A stretch of DNA of 64,000 bases from Desulfurivibrio alkaliphilus AHT 2 (lineage in GTDB: Bacteria; Desulfobacterota; Desulfobulbia; Desulfobulbales; Desulfurivibrionaceae). The stretch covers positions 1,865,742-1,929,741 of the forward strand of contig NC_014216.1 in the NCBI RefSeq assembly GCF_000092205.1. Direction: 5' to 3'. Positions 1 through 8,015 of this stretch are shown here, piece by piece (the stretch's first letter is position 1; every line of letters starts with the position of its first letter). A program made the translations under genes and the position numbers. The notes beneath the pieces are model-generated. The model was not told where the DNA came from. It did no database searches and worked only from the letters and a program-made list of their open reading frames with translations.

Positions 1-1
1 C

Positions 2-1513
2 CACGACCATAAAAAGGGCAACTCCCGCCGGGCCGCCGCCATCATGCTCCAGGGCACCGGCTCCGATGCCGGCAAGTCGGTGATGGCCGCCGCCCTGTGC
101 CGCATCCTGCTCCAGGACGGCCTGCGGGTGGCGCCGTTCAAGGCCCAGAACATGTCGCTCAACTCCTTTGTCACCCATGACGGCCTGGAAATGGGCCGGG
201 CCCAGGTGGTCCAGGCCCAGGCGGCCAGGCTCGACCCCGACGTGCGGATGAACCCGGTGCTGCTCAAACCCTCCAGCGAGGTGGGCAGCCAGGTGATCGT
301 TAACGGCCAACCGGTGGGCAACATGAAGGTGGCCGAATACGTGGCCTACAAGCCCCAAGCGGCGGCCGCCGCCTGCCGGGCTTACGACGAACTGGCCTCG
401 GAGTACGACGTCATCGTGCTGGAAGGGGCCGGCAGCCCCGGCGAGATCAACCTCAAAAGCCATGATATCGTCAACATGGAGATGGCCCGCTACGCCCAAG
501 CGCCGGTGCTGCTGGTGGGCGACATCGAGCGGGGCGGGGTGTTTGCCTCGCTGGTCGGCCATTTTGAATTGATGGAGCCCTGGGAGCGGGAGTTGCTGGC
601 CGGTTACCTGGTCAACCGTTTTCGCGGCGATGCCACCCTGCTGGACCCGGCCCTGGAGTTTATGCTCAGCCGCACCGGCCGGCCGGTGTTGGGGGTGGTG
701 CCCTATCTCGATGATCTCGGCCTGCCCCAGGAGGATTCGGTGAGCTTCAAGCAGGGGCTTTACAGCCGTAAAAAAACCGGGCCTACCGATCTGCGCCTGG
801 CGGTGATCGACCTGCCCCATATCTCCAACTTCACCGACCTGGAACCCTTCCTGGCCGAGCCGGACGTGGCCATCAGCCTGGTGAGGCGGCCCGAGGAACT
901 GGGTGAGGCGGACGCCCTCATCCTGCCGGGCAGCAAGAACGTCATCGCCGACCTGGACTTCATCAAGCGCACCGGCCTGGACGGCGCCATCAAGGCAGGG
1001 GCGGCGGCGGGCAACTGCGAGATCATCGGTATCTGCGGCGGCTTACAAATGCTGGGCCGGACCATCGCCGATCCCCTGGGCCTGGAAAACGCCACCGGCC
1101 ATGTCAGCGGCCTGGCCCTGCTGCCTCTCGAAACCACCTTGGCCCCGAACAAAACCCTGGTCCAGCGGCGCTTTACCCACCTGGCCTCGGGCCTTGAGGT
1201 TCACGGCTACGAGATCCACCACGGCCAGAGCCGGGTGGAGGGAGCCCCGGCCCTGCGGGACGGCGCCACCCCGGAAGGCGCTTGCTCGCCCAACGGCCGA
1301 ATCTGGGGCAGCTACCTGCACGGCATCTTCGACGCCGACCACTTCCGCCGCTGGTTCATAGACCGTCTCCGGCGGCGGCGGGGCCTGCCCCCGCTGGTGG
1401 CAATCCAGGCCCCCTACGACCTGGAACCGGCCTTCGACCGCCTGGCCGCCACCGTCCGCCAGTCCATCGACATGAAGCAAATTTACCGCCTGCTGGATGG
1501 GAGGAACGGATGA
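2..1513 (+). CDS. cobQ: Cobyric acid synthase (glutamine-hydrolysing), 5' end cut by window
   Basis: The enzyme amidates four carboxylates (b, d, e, g) of adenosylcobyrinic acid a,c-diamide using glutamine and ATP, late in cobalamin synthesis in the cytosol. The P-loop GTGSDAGKS lies right at the first visible ATG (position 44). In the family a few residues precede this motif, and the frame stays open back to base 2, so the true start is probably just upstream of the window. The C-terminal class I glutamine amidotransferase domain has nucleophile Cys331 (counted from the ATG at 44) in IGICGGLQMLG and the His of SYLHGIF. It is the first visible gene of a cobQ-cbiB-cobD run. Family assignment is certain; only the start is not. 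Confidence 0.95.
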   Translation, partial: HDHKKGNSRRAAAIMLQGTGSDAGKSVMAAALCRILLQDGLRVAPFKAQNMSLNSFVTHDGLEMGRAQVVQAQAARLDPDVRMNPVLLKPSSEVGSQVIVNGQPVGNMKVAEYVAYKPQAAAAACRAYDELASEYDVIVLEGAGSPGEINLKSHDIVNMEMARYAQAPVLLVGDIERGGVFASLVGHFELMEPWERELLAGYLVNRFRGDATLLDPALEFMLSRTGRPVLGVVPYLDDLGLPQEDSVSFKQGLYSRKKTGPTDLRLAVIDLPHISNFTDLEPFLAEPDVAISLVRRPEELGEADALILPGSKNVIADLDFIKRTGLDGAIKAGAAAGNCEIIGICGGLQMLGRTIADPLGLENATGHVSGLALLPLETTLAPNKTLVQRRFTHLASGLEVHGYEIHHGQSRVEGAPALRDGATPEGACSPNGRIWGSYLHGIFDADHFRRWFIDRLRRRRGLPPLVAIQAPYDLEPAFDRLAATVRQSIDMKQIYRLLDGRNG

Positions 1514-1565
1514 CGCCGGATTATGGTAAACTTGAGCCAAGGCCGGCAGCTTTGGGGTGGCGGCA

Positions 1566-2534
1566 ATGTTGACCTTTCCCCCTCTGCTCATCACCTTGGC
1601 CTTTTGCATCGACGCTCTGGTCGGTGACCCGCCGCGGCTGCCCCACCCGGTGCGGCTGATTGGCGCCGTTATTGCGCGACTGGAAGCGTTGCTGCGGCGG
1701 CTGGGCAATTTGCGGCTGGCCGGGGTGTTGCTGGCGGTGATGGTGCCCCTGGGGGCCGGGGCGGCGGGGCTGGCCCTCACTTATCTGGCGGCCGGCCGCG
1801 GCGGCTGGGCGGGGCTGCTGGCGGCTTTGCTGGTGCTTTATTTAACCGCCGCCACCATCTCGGCCCGGGAGTTGCTGCTGCGGGTGCGGGAGGTGCTGGC
1901 CTGCGAGGATCTGCCGCGAGCCCGGGAATTGCTCAGCCATATCGTGGGGCGGGACACTGCCGCCCTGGATGCCGACGGGGTGCGGCGGGCGGCCCTGGAA
2001 ACTTTGGCGGAAAACGCCTCCGACGGCATTGTCGCGCCGCTTTTCTACCTGGGGCTGGGGGGACTGCCCCTGGCCCTGGCCTACAAGGCGGTCAACACCC
2101 TGGATTCCATGGTGGGGTATAAAAATGAAAAATACGCCGAGCTGGGCCGGGCCTCGGCCAAGCTTGACGACCTGGCCAACTATCTGCCGGCCCGGCTCAC
2201 CGGCCTGCTGATCATTGTCGCCGTCTGGCTGCTGGACCATGGCCGACCGGGGCGGGCGGCGGCGGCCTGGCGGATCATGCGCCGGGACGGCCGCAACCAC
2301 GCCAGCCCCAACAGCGGTATCCCGGAAGCGGCCCTGGCCGGCGCCCTGGGGATTCAGTTGGGCGGCCCGACCAGTTATTTCGGCCAGCTCAAGGACAAAC
2401 CCTTTATCGGCGACAACCGGCATCAACTGCGCGCCGCCGGCCAGGAGGCCAGGACCATCATCCGCCTCACCGCCCTGCTGGCCCTGCTGGCGGCAATCCT
2501 GCTGGCCGGTGCCGGTGAGGCTCTGAGTTGGTAA
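1566..2534 (+). CDS. cbiB: Adenosylcobinamide-phosphate synthase (CbiB/CobD family)
   Basis: This inner-membrane enzyme attaches (R)-1-aminopropan-2-ol or its phosphate to adenosylcobyric acid. The protein is about 322 aa, near the family length, with several hydrophobic segments and the N-terminal family signature GDPPRLPHPVRLIG. Other conserved blocks are ENASDGIVAPLFY and YKAVNTLDSMVGY. I chose the ATG at 1566 because a G-rich Shine-Dalgarno-like stretch (1553-1559) precedes it; a GTG at 1557 would add three residues. It starts about 50 nt after cobQ, and cobD follows at 34 nt, so all three are probably one operon. The substrate of CbiB depends on the threonine-phosphate decarboxylase encoded next. 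Confidence 0.95.
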   Translation: MLTFPPLLITLAFCIDALVGDPPRLPHPVRLIGAVIARLEALLRRLGNLRLAGVLLAVMVPLGAGAAGLALTYLAAGRGGWAGLLAALLVLYLTAATISARELLLRVREVLACEDLPRARELLSHIVGRDTAALDADGVRRAALETLAENASDGIVAPLFYLGLGGLPLALAYKAVNTLDSMVGYKNEKYAELGRASAKLDDLANYLPARLTGLLIIVAVWLLDHGRPGRAAAAWRIMRRDGRNHASPNSGIPEAALAGALGIQLGGPTSYFGQLKDKPFIGDNRHQLRAAGQEARTIIRLTALLALLAAILLAGAGEALSW

Positions 2535-2567
2535 ACGGCCAATCAATCAACACAACGGGATTTCTTT

Positions 2568-3626
2568 ATGTCAGCAACCACCCCCCACGGCGGCAACCTG
2601 CGCCAACTGGCCGCCCAAGCGGGACGCCCGGCAGAGGAACTGCTGGACTTCAGTGCCTCCATCAATCCCCTGGGGATGCCGCCGGCGGCCCGCCGGGCGA
2701 TCATCGACCACATCGACCGGCTGGGCCATTACCCCGACCCCCTGGCCGGAGAACTGGTCACTGCCATTGCCGAGGCCTACCGAGTCAACTCTGAACTGCT
2801 GCTGGCCGGCAACGGCAGCACCGAGCTGATCTACCTGGCCCTGCGGGTGCTCAAGCCACGCCAAGTTCTGCTGACCGCCCCGGGCTTTGGCGAATATGAA
2901 CGGGCCGCCCGGCTGGCCGGGGCCGAAATCAAGTGGCTGCGGTTGAGCAAAAAAAATGAGTTGCGCATCGACCCGGCGGCCTTCATCGCCGCCATGGCCG
3001 ACTGCGACCTGGCCCTGCTCTGCAACCCCAACAACCCCACCGGCCACGCCTTAAGCCGCCCCGAAGTGGCGGCCATCGCCGAGGCGGCCAAAACCCATCG
3101 CTGCTACTTGCTGCTGGACGAGGCCTTTGCCGACTTCTGCCCGGAAGTTTCCCTGCTGGGCCACTTCTACAACACCCACCTGCTGATCCTGCGCTCCCTG
3201 ACCAAATTCTTCGCCCTGCCCGGCCTGCGGCTGGGCTTTCTGCTGCTGCCCCGTTCACTGCGCCGCGCTTTCCTGGCCCACAAGGAACCCTGGAGCGTCA
3301 ACACCCTGGCCGAAGCGGCCGCCGTCGCCGCCCTGGCCGATGAAGAGTTTGCCCAACGCAGCCGCCGCTTTATGGCCGAGGAACGCCCCTGGCTGGCCGG
3401 CGAACTGGCACGGCGCACCGGCGCCAGGGTCTACCCCGCCGCCGCCAACTACCTGCTGCTGGAAACCCCGCAGGCCCAGGAACTACTAACCGGCCTGCTG
3501 CAACAGGGCATAGCCCTGCGCGACTGCAGCAACTTCCGCGGCCTCAATGCCAATTTCCTGCGCACCGCAATCCGCAGCCGCCAAGAAAACCAACGCCTGC
3601 TGGCAGCCCTGGCCACCATCTTGTAA
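2568..3626 (+). CDS. cobD: Threonine-phosphate decarboxylase
   Basis: A PLP-dependent fold-type I aminotransferase-like enzyme of 352 aa. In cobalamin synthesis it decarboxylates L-threonine-O-3-phosphate to (R)-1-aminopropan-2-ol phosphate, the side chain that CbiB couples to the corrin ring. The N-terminal DFSASINPLGMP block is typical of CobD. The PLP lysine is expected at Lys213 in SLTKFFALPGLRLGF, and CNPNNPTG is the usual cofactor-binding block. A histidinol-phosphate aminotransferase is the main alternative, but the position directly after cbiB favours CobD. Confidence 0.92.
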   Translation: MSATTPHGGNLRQLAAQAGRPAEELLDFSASINPLGMPPAARRAIIDHIDRLGHYPDPLAGELVTAIAEAYRVNSELLLAGNGSTELIYLALRVLKPRQVLLTAPGFGEYERAARLAGAEIKWLRLSKKNELRIDPAAFIAAMADCDLALLCNPNNPTGHALSRPEVAAIAEAAKTHRCYLLLDEAFADFCPEVSLLGHFYNTHLLILRSLTKFFALPGLRLGFLLLPRSLRRAFLAHKEPWSVNTLAEAAAVAALADEEFAQRSRRFMAEERPWLAGELARRTGARVYPAAANYLLLETPQAQELLTGLLQQGIALRDCSNFRGLNANFLRTAIRSRQENQRLLAALATIL

Positions 3627-3659
3627 TATGGCAAGAATGAAGGAGAAACTCAAAGCTGG

Positions 3660-4373
3660 ATGAAAATACCCCGCCCACCCCATAACTGGCAGGTGTCGCC
3701 CCGGAGGGCGGCGGCCATTCAGCAGGAACTGGCCCGGGCGGTAAGGCAGGAACAACCCGCCGGGGAGCTGCGCCTGGTGGCCGGGGTGGACGCCGCCTTT
3801 GTCACTGACCCGCCGGCCTGTCTGGCCGGAGTGGTGCTGTGGGATAGCGCCAGCGGCACGGTGCTGGAAAGCCATACCGCCCGCCGACCGCTGCTCTTTC
3901 CCTATGTGCCCGGCCTGCTCAGTTTCCGCGAGGCACCGGCCATCATCGCCGCCCTGCGCCGCCTGCGCCGCACTCCCGACGCCTTGCTGGTGGACGGCCA
4001 GGGGCTGGCCCACCCCCGCCGCTTCGGCATTGCCTGCCACCTGGGGCTGCTCACCGGACTGCCCAGCGTGGGCTGCGCCAAAAGCCGGCTGATCGGCTCA
4101 TTTCAAATGCCGGGGGAAAAACGGGGGGATTACTCGTTGCTGGTTGACCGGCAGGACACCATCGGTGCTGTGCTGCGCACCCGCGACCATGTACGGCCGC
4201 TGTTTATCAGTATTGGCCACGCCATCGACCTGGACCATGCCATCGAGTTGACCCTGGCCTGCGGCTGCGGCTACCGCCTGCCGGAACCCACCCGCCTGGC
4301 CGACCGGCTGGTGGCCTCCGAGCGGTCTAAAACCCGTATTCGCTCAACAATTCGTCGACCAGATCCTGCTTGA
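3660..4373 (+). CDS. nfi: Endonuclease V (deoxyinosine 3' endonuclease)
   Basis: This repair enzyme nicks DNA at the second phosphodiester bond 3' of deoxyinosine. The 237-aa protein has the family blocks VAGVDAAF, with its metal-binding Asp, and VDGQGLAHPRRFGIACHLG followed by VGCAKSRL. The ATG at 3660 overlaps the stop of an eight-codon frame beginning at 3637. The only good Shine-Dalgarno (AGGAG, 3640-3644) is about 15 nt away, so translation may depend on that mini-frame. The last 47 bases overlap the convergent cheZ-like gene in antisense. Confidence 0.93.
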   Translation: MKIPRPPHNWQVSPRRAAAIQQELARAVRQEQPAGELRLVAGVDAAFVTDPPACLAGVVLWDSASGTVLESHTARRPLLFPYVPGLLSFREAPAIIAALRRLRRTPDALLVDGQGLAHPRRFGIACHLGLLTGLPSVGCAKSRLIGSFQMPGEKRGDYSLLVDRQDTIGAVLRTRDHVRPLFISIGHAIDLDHAIELTLACGCGYRLPEPTRLADRLVASERSKTRIRSTIRRPDPA

Positions 4374-4965
4374 GCGAGGACGGCGTGTTGTCGTTATACA
4401 CCTCGCGCAACAGTTCTTTTTTCTTCTCGATATTGGCCGCCGAGCTGTCCTTCTTGAGATTTAACACCACCAGCACTTCAATGAGCCAGTCGCGAACCTG
4501 GTTGAGATCGGCAATCTGCTTTTCCATCCGTTGCCGGGCAACATCCTGGTAAGACTGGGAGGCAATGATATCGTAAACCGCCGCCTTCATTTCGGTCAGC
4601 AATGACTTATTGTCGGCCTGCTCCTGCTGGTCGGCCCCGTTAAGCCGCTGCTCCAGCTGCTCGGCCTGCACAATCACCCTGTCGGCCTTGTCCAGTACCT
4701 CGCCGGTGGCCTGTTCCATCAACTCCACCACATCCCGGGCATTGCCGACCAGAAAAGGGGCCTGTTCGCCGGCATTGGCCAGCGGGGCCTGCATGGTCCG
4801 CATGTTGAGCAGCATGGTATTGATCTGCCTGGCCAGCACCGAAAGCAGACCTTCAGCGTCAATTTCCGGCGGATTTTCCTTGAAATCACCCCGAAGCAGG
4901 GCATCGGTAATGTCCACCAGGGCCTTAAGCTGTTCTTCCATTTGCGGGTTATGGTCGTTTGCCAT
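4327..4965 (-). CDS. cheZ: CheZ-like protein phosphatase
   Basis: This soluble, mostly helical 212-aa protein resembles CheZ, which dephosphorylates CheY-P. The central segment IIASQSYQDVARQRMEKQ matches the CheZ active-site helix, in which an acidic residue and Gln catalyse hydrolysis. The last residues, DLVDELLSEYGF, resemble the C-terminal CheY-binding peptide. I chose the ATG at 4965; a TTG at 4998 would add 11 residues. No other chemotaxis gene is nearby, so its target may be one of the many receiver proteins elsewhere. It lies just downstream of a diguanylate cyclase on the same strand (64-nt gap). Confidence 0.8.
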   Translation of the reverse strand: MANDHNPQMEEQLKALVDITDALLRGDFKENPPEIDAEGLLSVLARQINTMLLNMRTMQAPLANAGEQAPFLVGNARDVVELMEQATGEVLDKADRVIVQAEQLEQRLNGADQQEQADNKSLLTEMKAAVYDIIASQSYQDVARQRMEKQIADLNQVRDWLIEVLVVLNLKKDSSAANIEKKKELLREVYNDNTPSSLKQDLVDELLSEYGF

Positions 4966-5029
4966 GGAATCGCTCACCACTTGGAAACGGCAGCCCAATG
5001 CCGGCAGCTGCCTGGTTTATTCTCAGCCG

Positions 5030-6781
5030 TTAACGATAACGTCGTTGTTCCTGGTAAAACTGCTGTTTGTCGGCATACATCCGTTTATCCGCTTCCTTGA
5101 GCAAGATCGCGCTGTTTTCCTCGCCGCCACAAGCGTCGATGCCGGCCCAGCCCAGGCTAAGGGTAATGGGAAATTTCTCCCCAGTGTCCAGCTCCAGCTG
5201 CCGGTTACGGAAAACCTGAATTTTCAGGCGCTGCACAAAATGGCCGGCATCGACCTCCGGGCAGTTGGCCATCAACAGCACAAACTCATCCCCCCCGGTC
5301 CTGGCCACAATATCGGTGGGGCGCAGGCTTGTTTTCAGTTCCTGCGCCACGGCAACGATCAGCCGGTCGCCGGCCTCATGGCCATGTTCATCGTTAAGCT
5401 TTTTAAGCTGGTTCACATCTGCCAGCACCAATGAGTAAGGGGTGCCGTGGTCGTTGAACTTGGCCTGCTCCTCCTCCAGGGCCTTGTTGAGGTAGCTGCG
5501 GTTAAACAGCCCGGTAAGCCCGTCGGTGTTGGCTTCATCTTCCAGTTGCCGCAACAGGATCTGGTTTTGGAAATATGCCCCCAGGGGCTCAAGGACCAGC
5601 TTGAGCATATCTTTTTCTTTCTCGTCCAGATCGCCCTCCAAAATAACCAGACCGATCCGCCGGCCGGTGGACCCCGCCAGCGGCAACTGGGTCCCGGTGG
5701 ACCAGGGAAGCACCGGGGAGGGGAGCAGAGCCGATTGCTCCTGAGAAAACTCCCGGGTAAGACAGGACCTCCTGATCCGCTCGAAATCGGTCGCCTCGAT
5801 TCCCCGTTGCTGGCTAATCCAGAGCACCCCCGGGCGGGTATTGTGCACCAGGATGGCCGCCGCCCCTTGGTGCAGCACCGGCAAAATGGAGTGCAGAAAG
5901 TAGAGCGCCACTTCCTGGCCGTCATTTTCCTGTTGCAGATAGGTGCCGAAATCCACCAGCAGTGAAAGCAGTTGATTCTTGCTGGCGATTTCCTCGCGAT
6001 GTTCGCGGATCTGGCTGATCAGTTGCACCTGCCGGGTGTTGTCGCGAAAGAGCAACAACCCGCCCCGCCTGTTGGGCCCGGCGGAAAAGATTTCGGTAAC
6101 AATCCGGCCGTCTATCTCGTGACTCTTTTTCTGCCCGGCGGCCCGGGCAAAGCCGTGTCGGGCCGGGCAATCCGGGCATGGCGCGGTCCGGCCCACCAGG
6201 GTGAAACATTGGGAGCTAGCGGAGGTAAACATCTTGTCCGCCTCACTGTTTTTCCGCTCAACCCGGTAGGTTTCGTCAACCACCAGAAGGGCATCCGGCA
6301 AGTAGTCCATCAACTGGGCCATAAAATCCTGCTCGGCGGCATTGCGCCGCCGGCTGTGCTCCAGCAGCACATTTTTGGCCAGCAGCTCTTTTTTATGAAT
6401 CTCCGAGCGCCGGAGCAGGCTGATTTCTTCCGTCACATCCTGGATGGTCAACAGTTGATATCCCTGCCACGACCGGCAGTATATCTTGAGATGCATTCCA
6501 CCATTTTTTCCATTAATGGTGAGGGCCTGGCGACGCTGATGGGTGCCGCCGGCAGTGCCGGCCGCCAGGCAGGTAGTGCAATCAACATCGTCTTTGGCGA
6601 ACAGGCTTTGGCAAATTTTCTCCGTCAATTCCACGCCGGCGCGATCAAGCAGTTCCCGAGCCCAATGGTTGGCAAAAAACAGCCGGCCATTATCCTGGCA
6701 GAGCAACAAACCGGTCTGGACCATGTCCAGCAGTTGCTCGGGGTGAAGCTCGGGGTCTATGGAATTAACCGCAGTCTCCAT
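5030..6781 (-). CDS. Diguanylate cyclase with PAS/GAF sensory region
   Basis: A 583-aa soluble protein whose C-terminal GGDEF domain should make c-di-GMP from two GTP. The active-site TGGDEF is at about residues 495-500, with an inhibitory RxxD site (RPTD) five residues before it. Two PAS-like domains occupy roughly residues 10-115 and 155-255, and a GAF-like region about 270-410. The first PAS region has CTTC and the second CPDC plus nearby cysteines, which might bind a cluster or metal; that part is inference. No transmembrane segment is visible. The likely partner is the adjacent CheZ-like protein, but only proximity supports this. Confidence 0.88.
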   Translation of the reverse strand: METAVNSIDPELHPEQLLDMVQTGLLLCQDNGRLFFANHWARELLDRAGVELTEKICQSLFAKDDVDCTTCLAAGTAGGTHQRRQALTINGKNGGMHLKIYCRSWQGYQLLTIQDVTEEISLLRRSEIHKKELLAKNVLLEHSRRRNAAEQDFMAQLMDYLPDALLVVDETYRVERKNSEADKMFTSASSQCFTLVGRTAPCPDCPARHGFARAAGQKKSHEIDGRIVTEIFSAGPNRRGGLLLFRDNTRQVQLISQIREHREEIASKNQLLSLLVDFGTYLQQENDGQEVALYFLHSILPVLHQGAAAILVHNTRPGVLWISQQRGIEATDFERIRRSCLTREFSQEQSALLPSPVLPWSTGTQLPLAGSTGRRIGLVILEGDLDEKEKDMLKLVLEPLGAYFQNQILLRQLEDEANTDGLTGLFNRSYLNKALEEEQAKFNDHGTPYSLVLADVNQLKKLNDEHGHEAGDRLIVAVAQELKTSLRPTDIVARTGGDEFVLLMANCPEVDAGHFVQRLKIQVFRNRQLELDTGEKFPITLSLGWAGIDACGGEENSAILLKEADKRMYADKQQFYQEQRRYR

Positions 6782-7036
6782 CCGTCACTCAAGTAGAGAA
6801 GAAAGCCTGCCTGCCGAACCCTGCTTTGACCATCATTAAGCATGGCCAGAACCAGAGAGGCACCAGGCTTGTTCGCAAGCTTTGCCAGGAGCAACAAAAC
6901 CTCAACATATTTTTACTCTAGCACATAGTCAGCCGGGTGGCGAGCGCAAAGCGAACTTTAATTTTCCACGTATTTGCTAATGATAACCAGAAGTAGCAGC
7001 AGGCGCGAGCCGCACCAAACCGCCTGACAAAAATGT
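6782..7036. other. Intergenic gap, nothing assigned
   Basis: This stretch of about 255 bases lies between the diguanylate cyclase start (minus strand) and the arfB stop (minus strand). It should hold the promoter of the cyclase gene, but no convincing -35/-10 pair, strong hairpin or RNA gene is visible. It is more AT-rich than its flanks. Confidence 0.4.
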
Positions 7037-7453
7037 TTAATCATTGGAGCTGACCGGCTTGCGCAGTCCCTTGATTTTGGCGGTGCGGGTTTTGGCGGCC
7101 AGCCTTCTTTCCTTGGCGGCCTTGGTGGGGCGGGTGGGTTTGCGTTTCTTGGGCTCTTTGGTGACCGCCGCGATCAGTTCGCGCAGACGCTGGCGGGCCT
7201 CTTCCTTGTTCTTCTCCTGGCTGCGGTGGCGCACCGCCTTGATCACCACCACCCCGTCGGCGCTGATCCGCCGGTCGTTGAGGGCCAGCAGCCGCTCCTT
7301 GTATGGCTCCGGCAAGGAGGAGGCGCGGATATCAAAAAAAAGCTGGATGGCGGTGGAGACCTTGTTGACGTGCTGCCCGCCCGGCCCGCCGGCCCGGATG
7401 GCGGTAAACGCCAGCTCTGTCTCCGGTATCGTCAATGTCCTGCTGATCCGCAT
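7037..7453 (-). CDS. arfB: Alternative ribosome-rescue factor / peptidyl-tRNA hydrolase ArfB (YaeJ family)
   Basis: ArfB enters ribosomes stalled at the end of broken mRNA and releases the peptide. The 138-aa protein has the class I release-factor GGQ at residues 25-27 ([14 protein letters not shown]). It ends in a long basic tail ([16 protein letters not shown] and onward) that in ArfB occupies the empty mRNA channel. The length fits ArfB, not a full release factor. I chose the ATG at 7453 because AGGTGG lies just upstream (7458-7463); a GTG at 7462 is the alternative. The Shine-Dalgarno touches a 108-bp palindromic repeat, so the mRNA leader probably carries that hairpin. Confidence 0.93.
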   Translation of the reverse strand: MRISRTLTIPETELAFTAIRAGGPGGQHVNKVSTAIQLFFDIRASSLPEPYKERLLALNDRRISADGVVVIKAVRHRSQEKNKEEARQRLRELIAAVTKEPKKRKPTRPTKAAKERRLAAKTRTAKIKGLRKPVSSND

Positions 7454-7464
7454 ATTTTCCACCT

Positions 7465-7608
7465 GTAATCGTTCAGCAGCACCGCATCTTCGGGCGATCA
7501 GCCAGGCTTACGTACAGGGGGTACGCTGCGCCTGGCTGCTTACCCGAACCTGCGGCACTGCTGAACGATTACAGCCCGTTAAGCGGTAAGTTAGTACCCC
7601 TGGTGAAC
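7465..7608 (+). repeat. Dispersed palindromic repeat, copy 1 (flank on right)
   Basis: A 108-bp near-perfect palindrome (7465-7572) opens with GTAATCGTTCAGCAG and closes with its complement CTGCTGAACGATTAC. It is followed by an about 35-bp non-palindromic flank that ends ACCCCTGGTGAAC. Inside lie a CA/CA internal mismatch, a second stem (CAGCCAGGC with GCCTGGCTG) and an apical GTAC/GTAC hairpin. It is identical over all 108 bp to the reverse complement of the copy at 15079. It sits between divergent arfB and bzaF. Confidence 0.9.
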
Positions 7609-7689
7609 ACTTACCTCCACTCACAAGAAGCTTGCAAGAAACCCATCTTCCGGCTAACTTTGCCAGGTTTGAGAAAAGCAGTCAACCAG

Positions 7690-7850
7690 AGGGTGCTCCC
7701 GGTTACGGCCGGGGGAGAATAGGAAACCGGGTGCAAATCCCGGGCGGTCCCGCCGCTGTAAACGGGGAGCGATCCCGAACAAGGCCACTGTTCAACCGAA
7801 CGGGAAGGCTCGGGAAAGCGCCGATCCGTAAGCCAGAAGGCCTGCCCTTT
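7690..7850 (+). ncRNA. Cobalamin (B12) riboswitch
   Basis: The conserved blocks appear in order: GGTGCTCCCGG (7692), GAATAGG (near 7717), AAATCCCGGGCGGTCCCGCC with CGCTGTAA, CCACTG (7785), GGGAAGG (7802), and the B12 box AGCCAGAAGGCCTGCC (7831-7846). This is the adenosylcobalamin aptamer arrangement. It precedes a ThiC-family gene instead of a transporter, which points to a B12-related role for that gene. The expression platform probably involves the hairpins at 7886-7910 and 7927-7973. Confidence 0.93.
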
Positions 7851-7885
7851 GGTCGAAATCGATTCCCGCGCGTGACGGGACCTTT

Positions 7886-7973
7886 CTGGAGATGATGGCA
7901 AAGTCTCCAGCCATTTTAGCATGGCGAGCCGCCGAAGCCGCCCGCCATGCCTTAACGGCTGGGGGCTTTTTTT
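7886..7973 (+). terminator. Riboswitch expression platform: hairpin and U-rich terminator
   Basis: CTGGAG (7886-7891) pairs with CTCCAG (7905-7910). A second GC-rich region, 7927-7968, can fold with AAGCC (7935-7939) against GGCTT (7964-7968) and is followed by seven T (7967-7973). It lies between the B12 aptamer and the bzaF start, so ligand-controlled termination is the simple reading. The competing antiterminator was not worked out. Confidence 0.55.
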
Positions 7974-8015
7974 GTTTTCGCCCCCGCCACAGCCTGAAAA
8001 AAGGAGAAAAAGGCT

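Noticed and set aside
1510-1572. 20-codon frame starting at the cobQ stop (ATGA)
   Set aside because: It has no Shine-Dalgarno of its own, no recognisable content, and overlaps the cbiB start. Probably chance.
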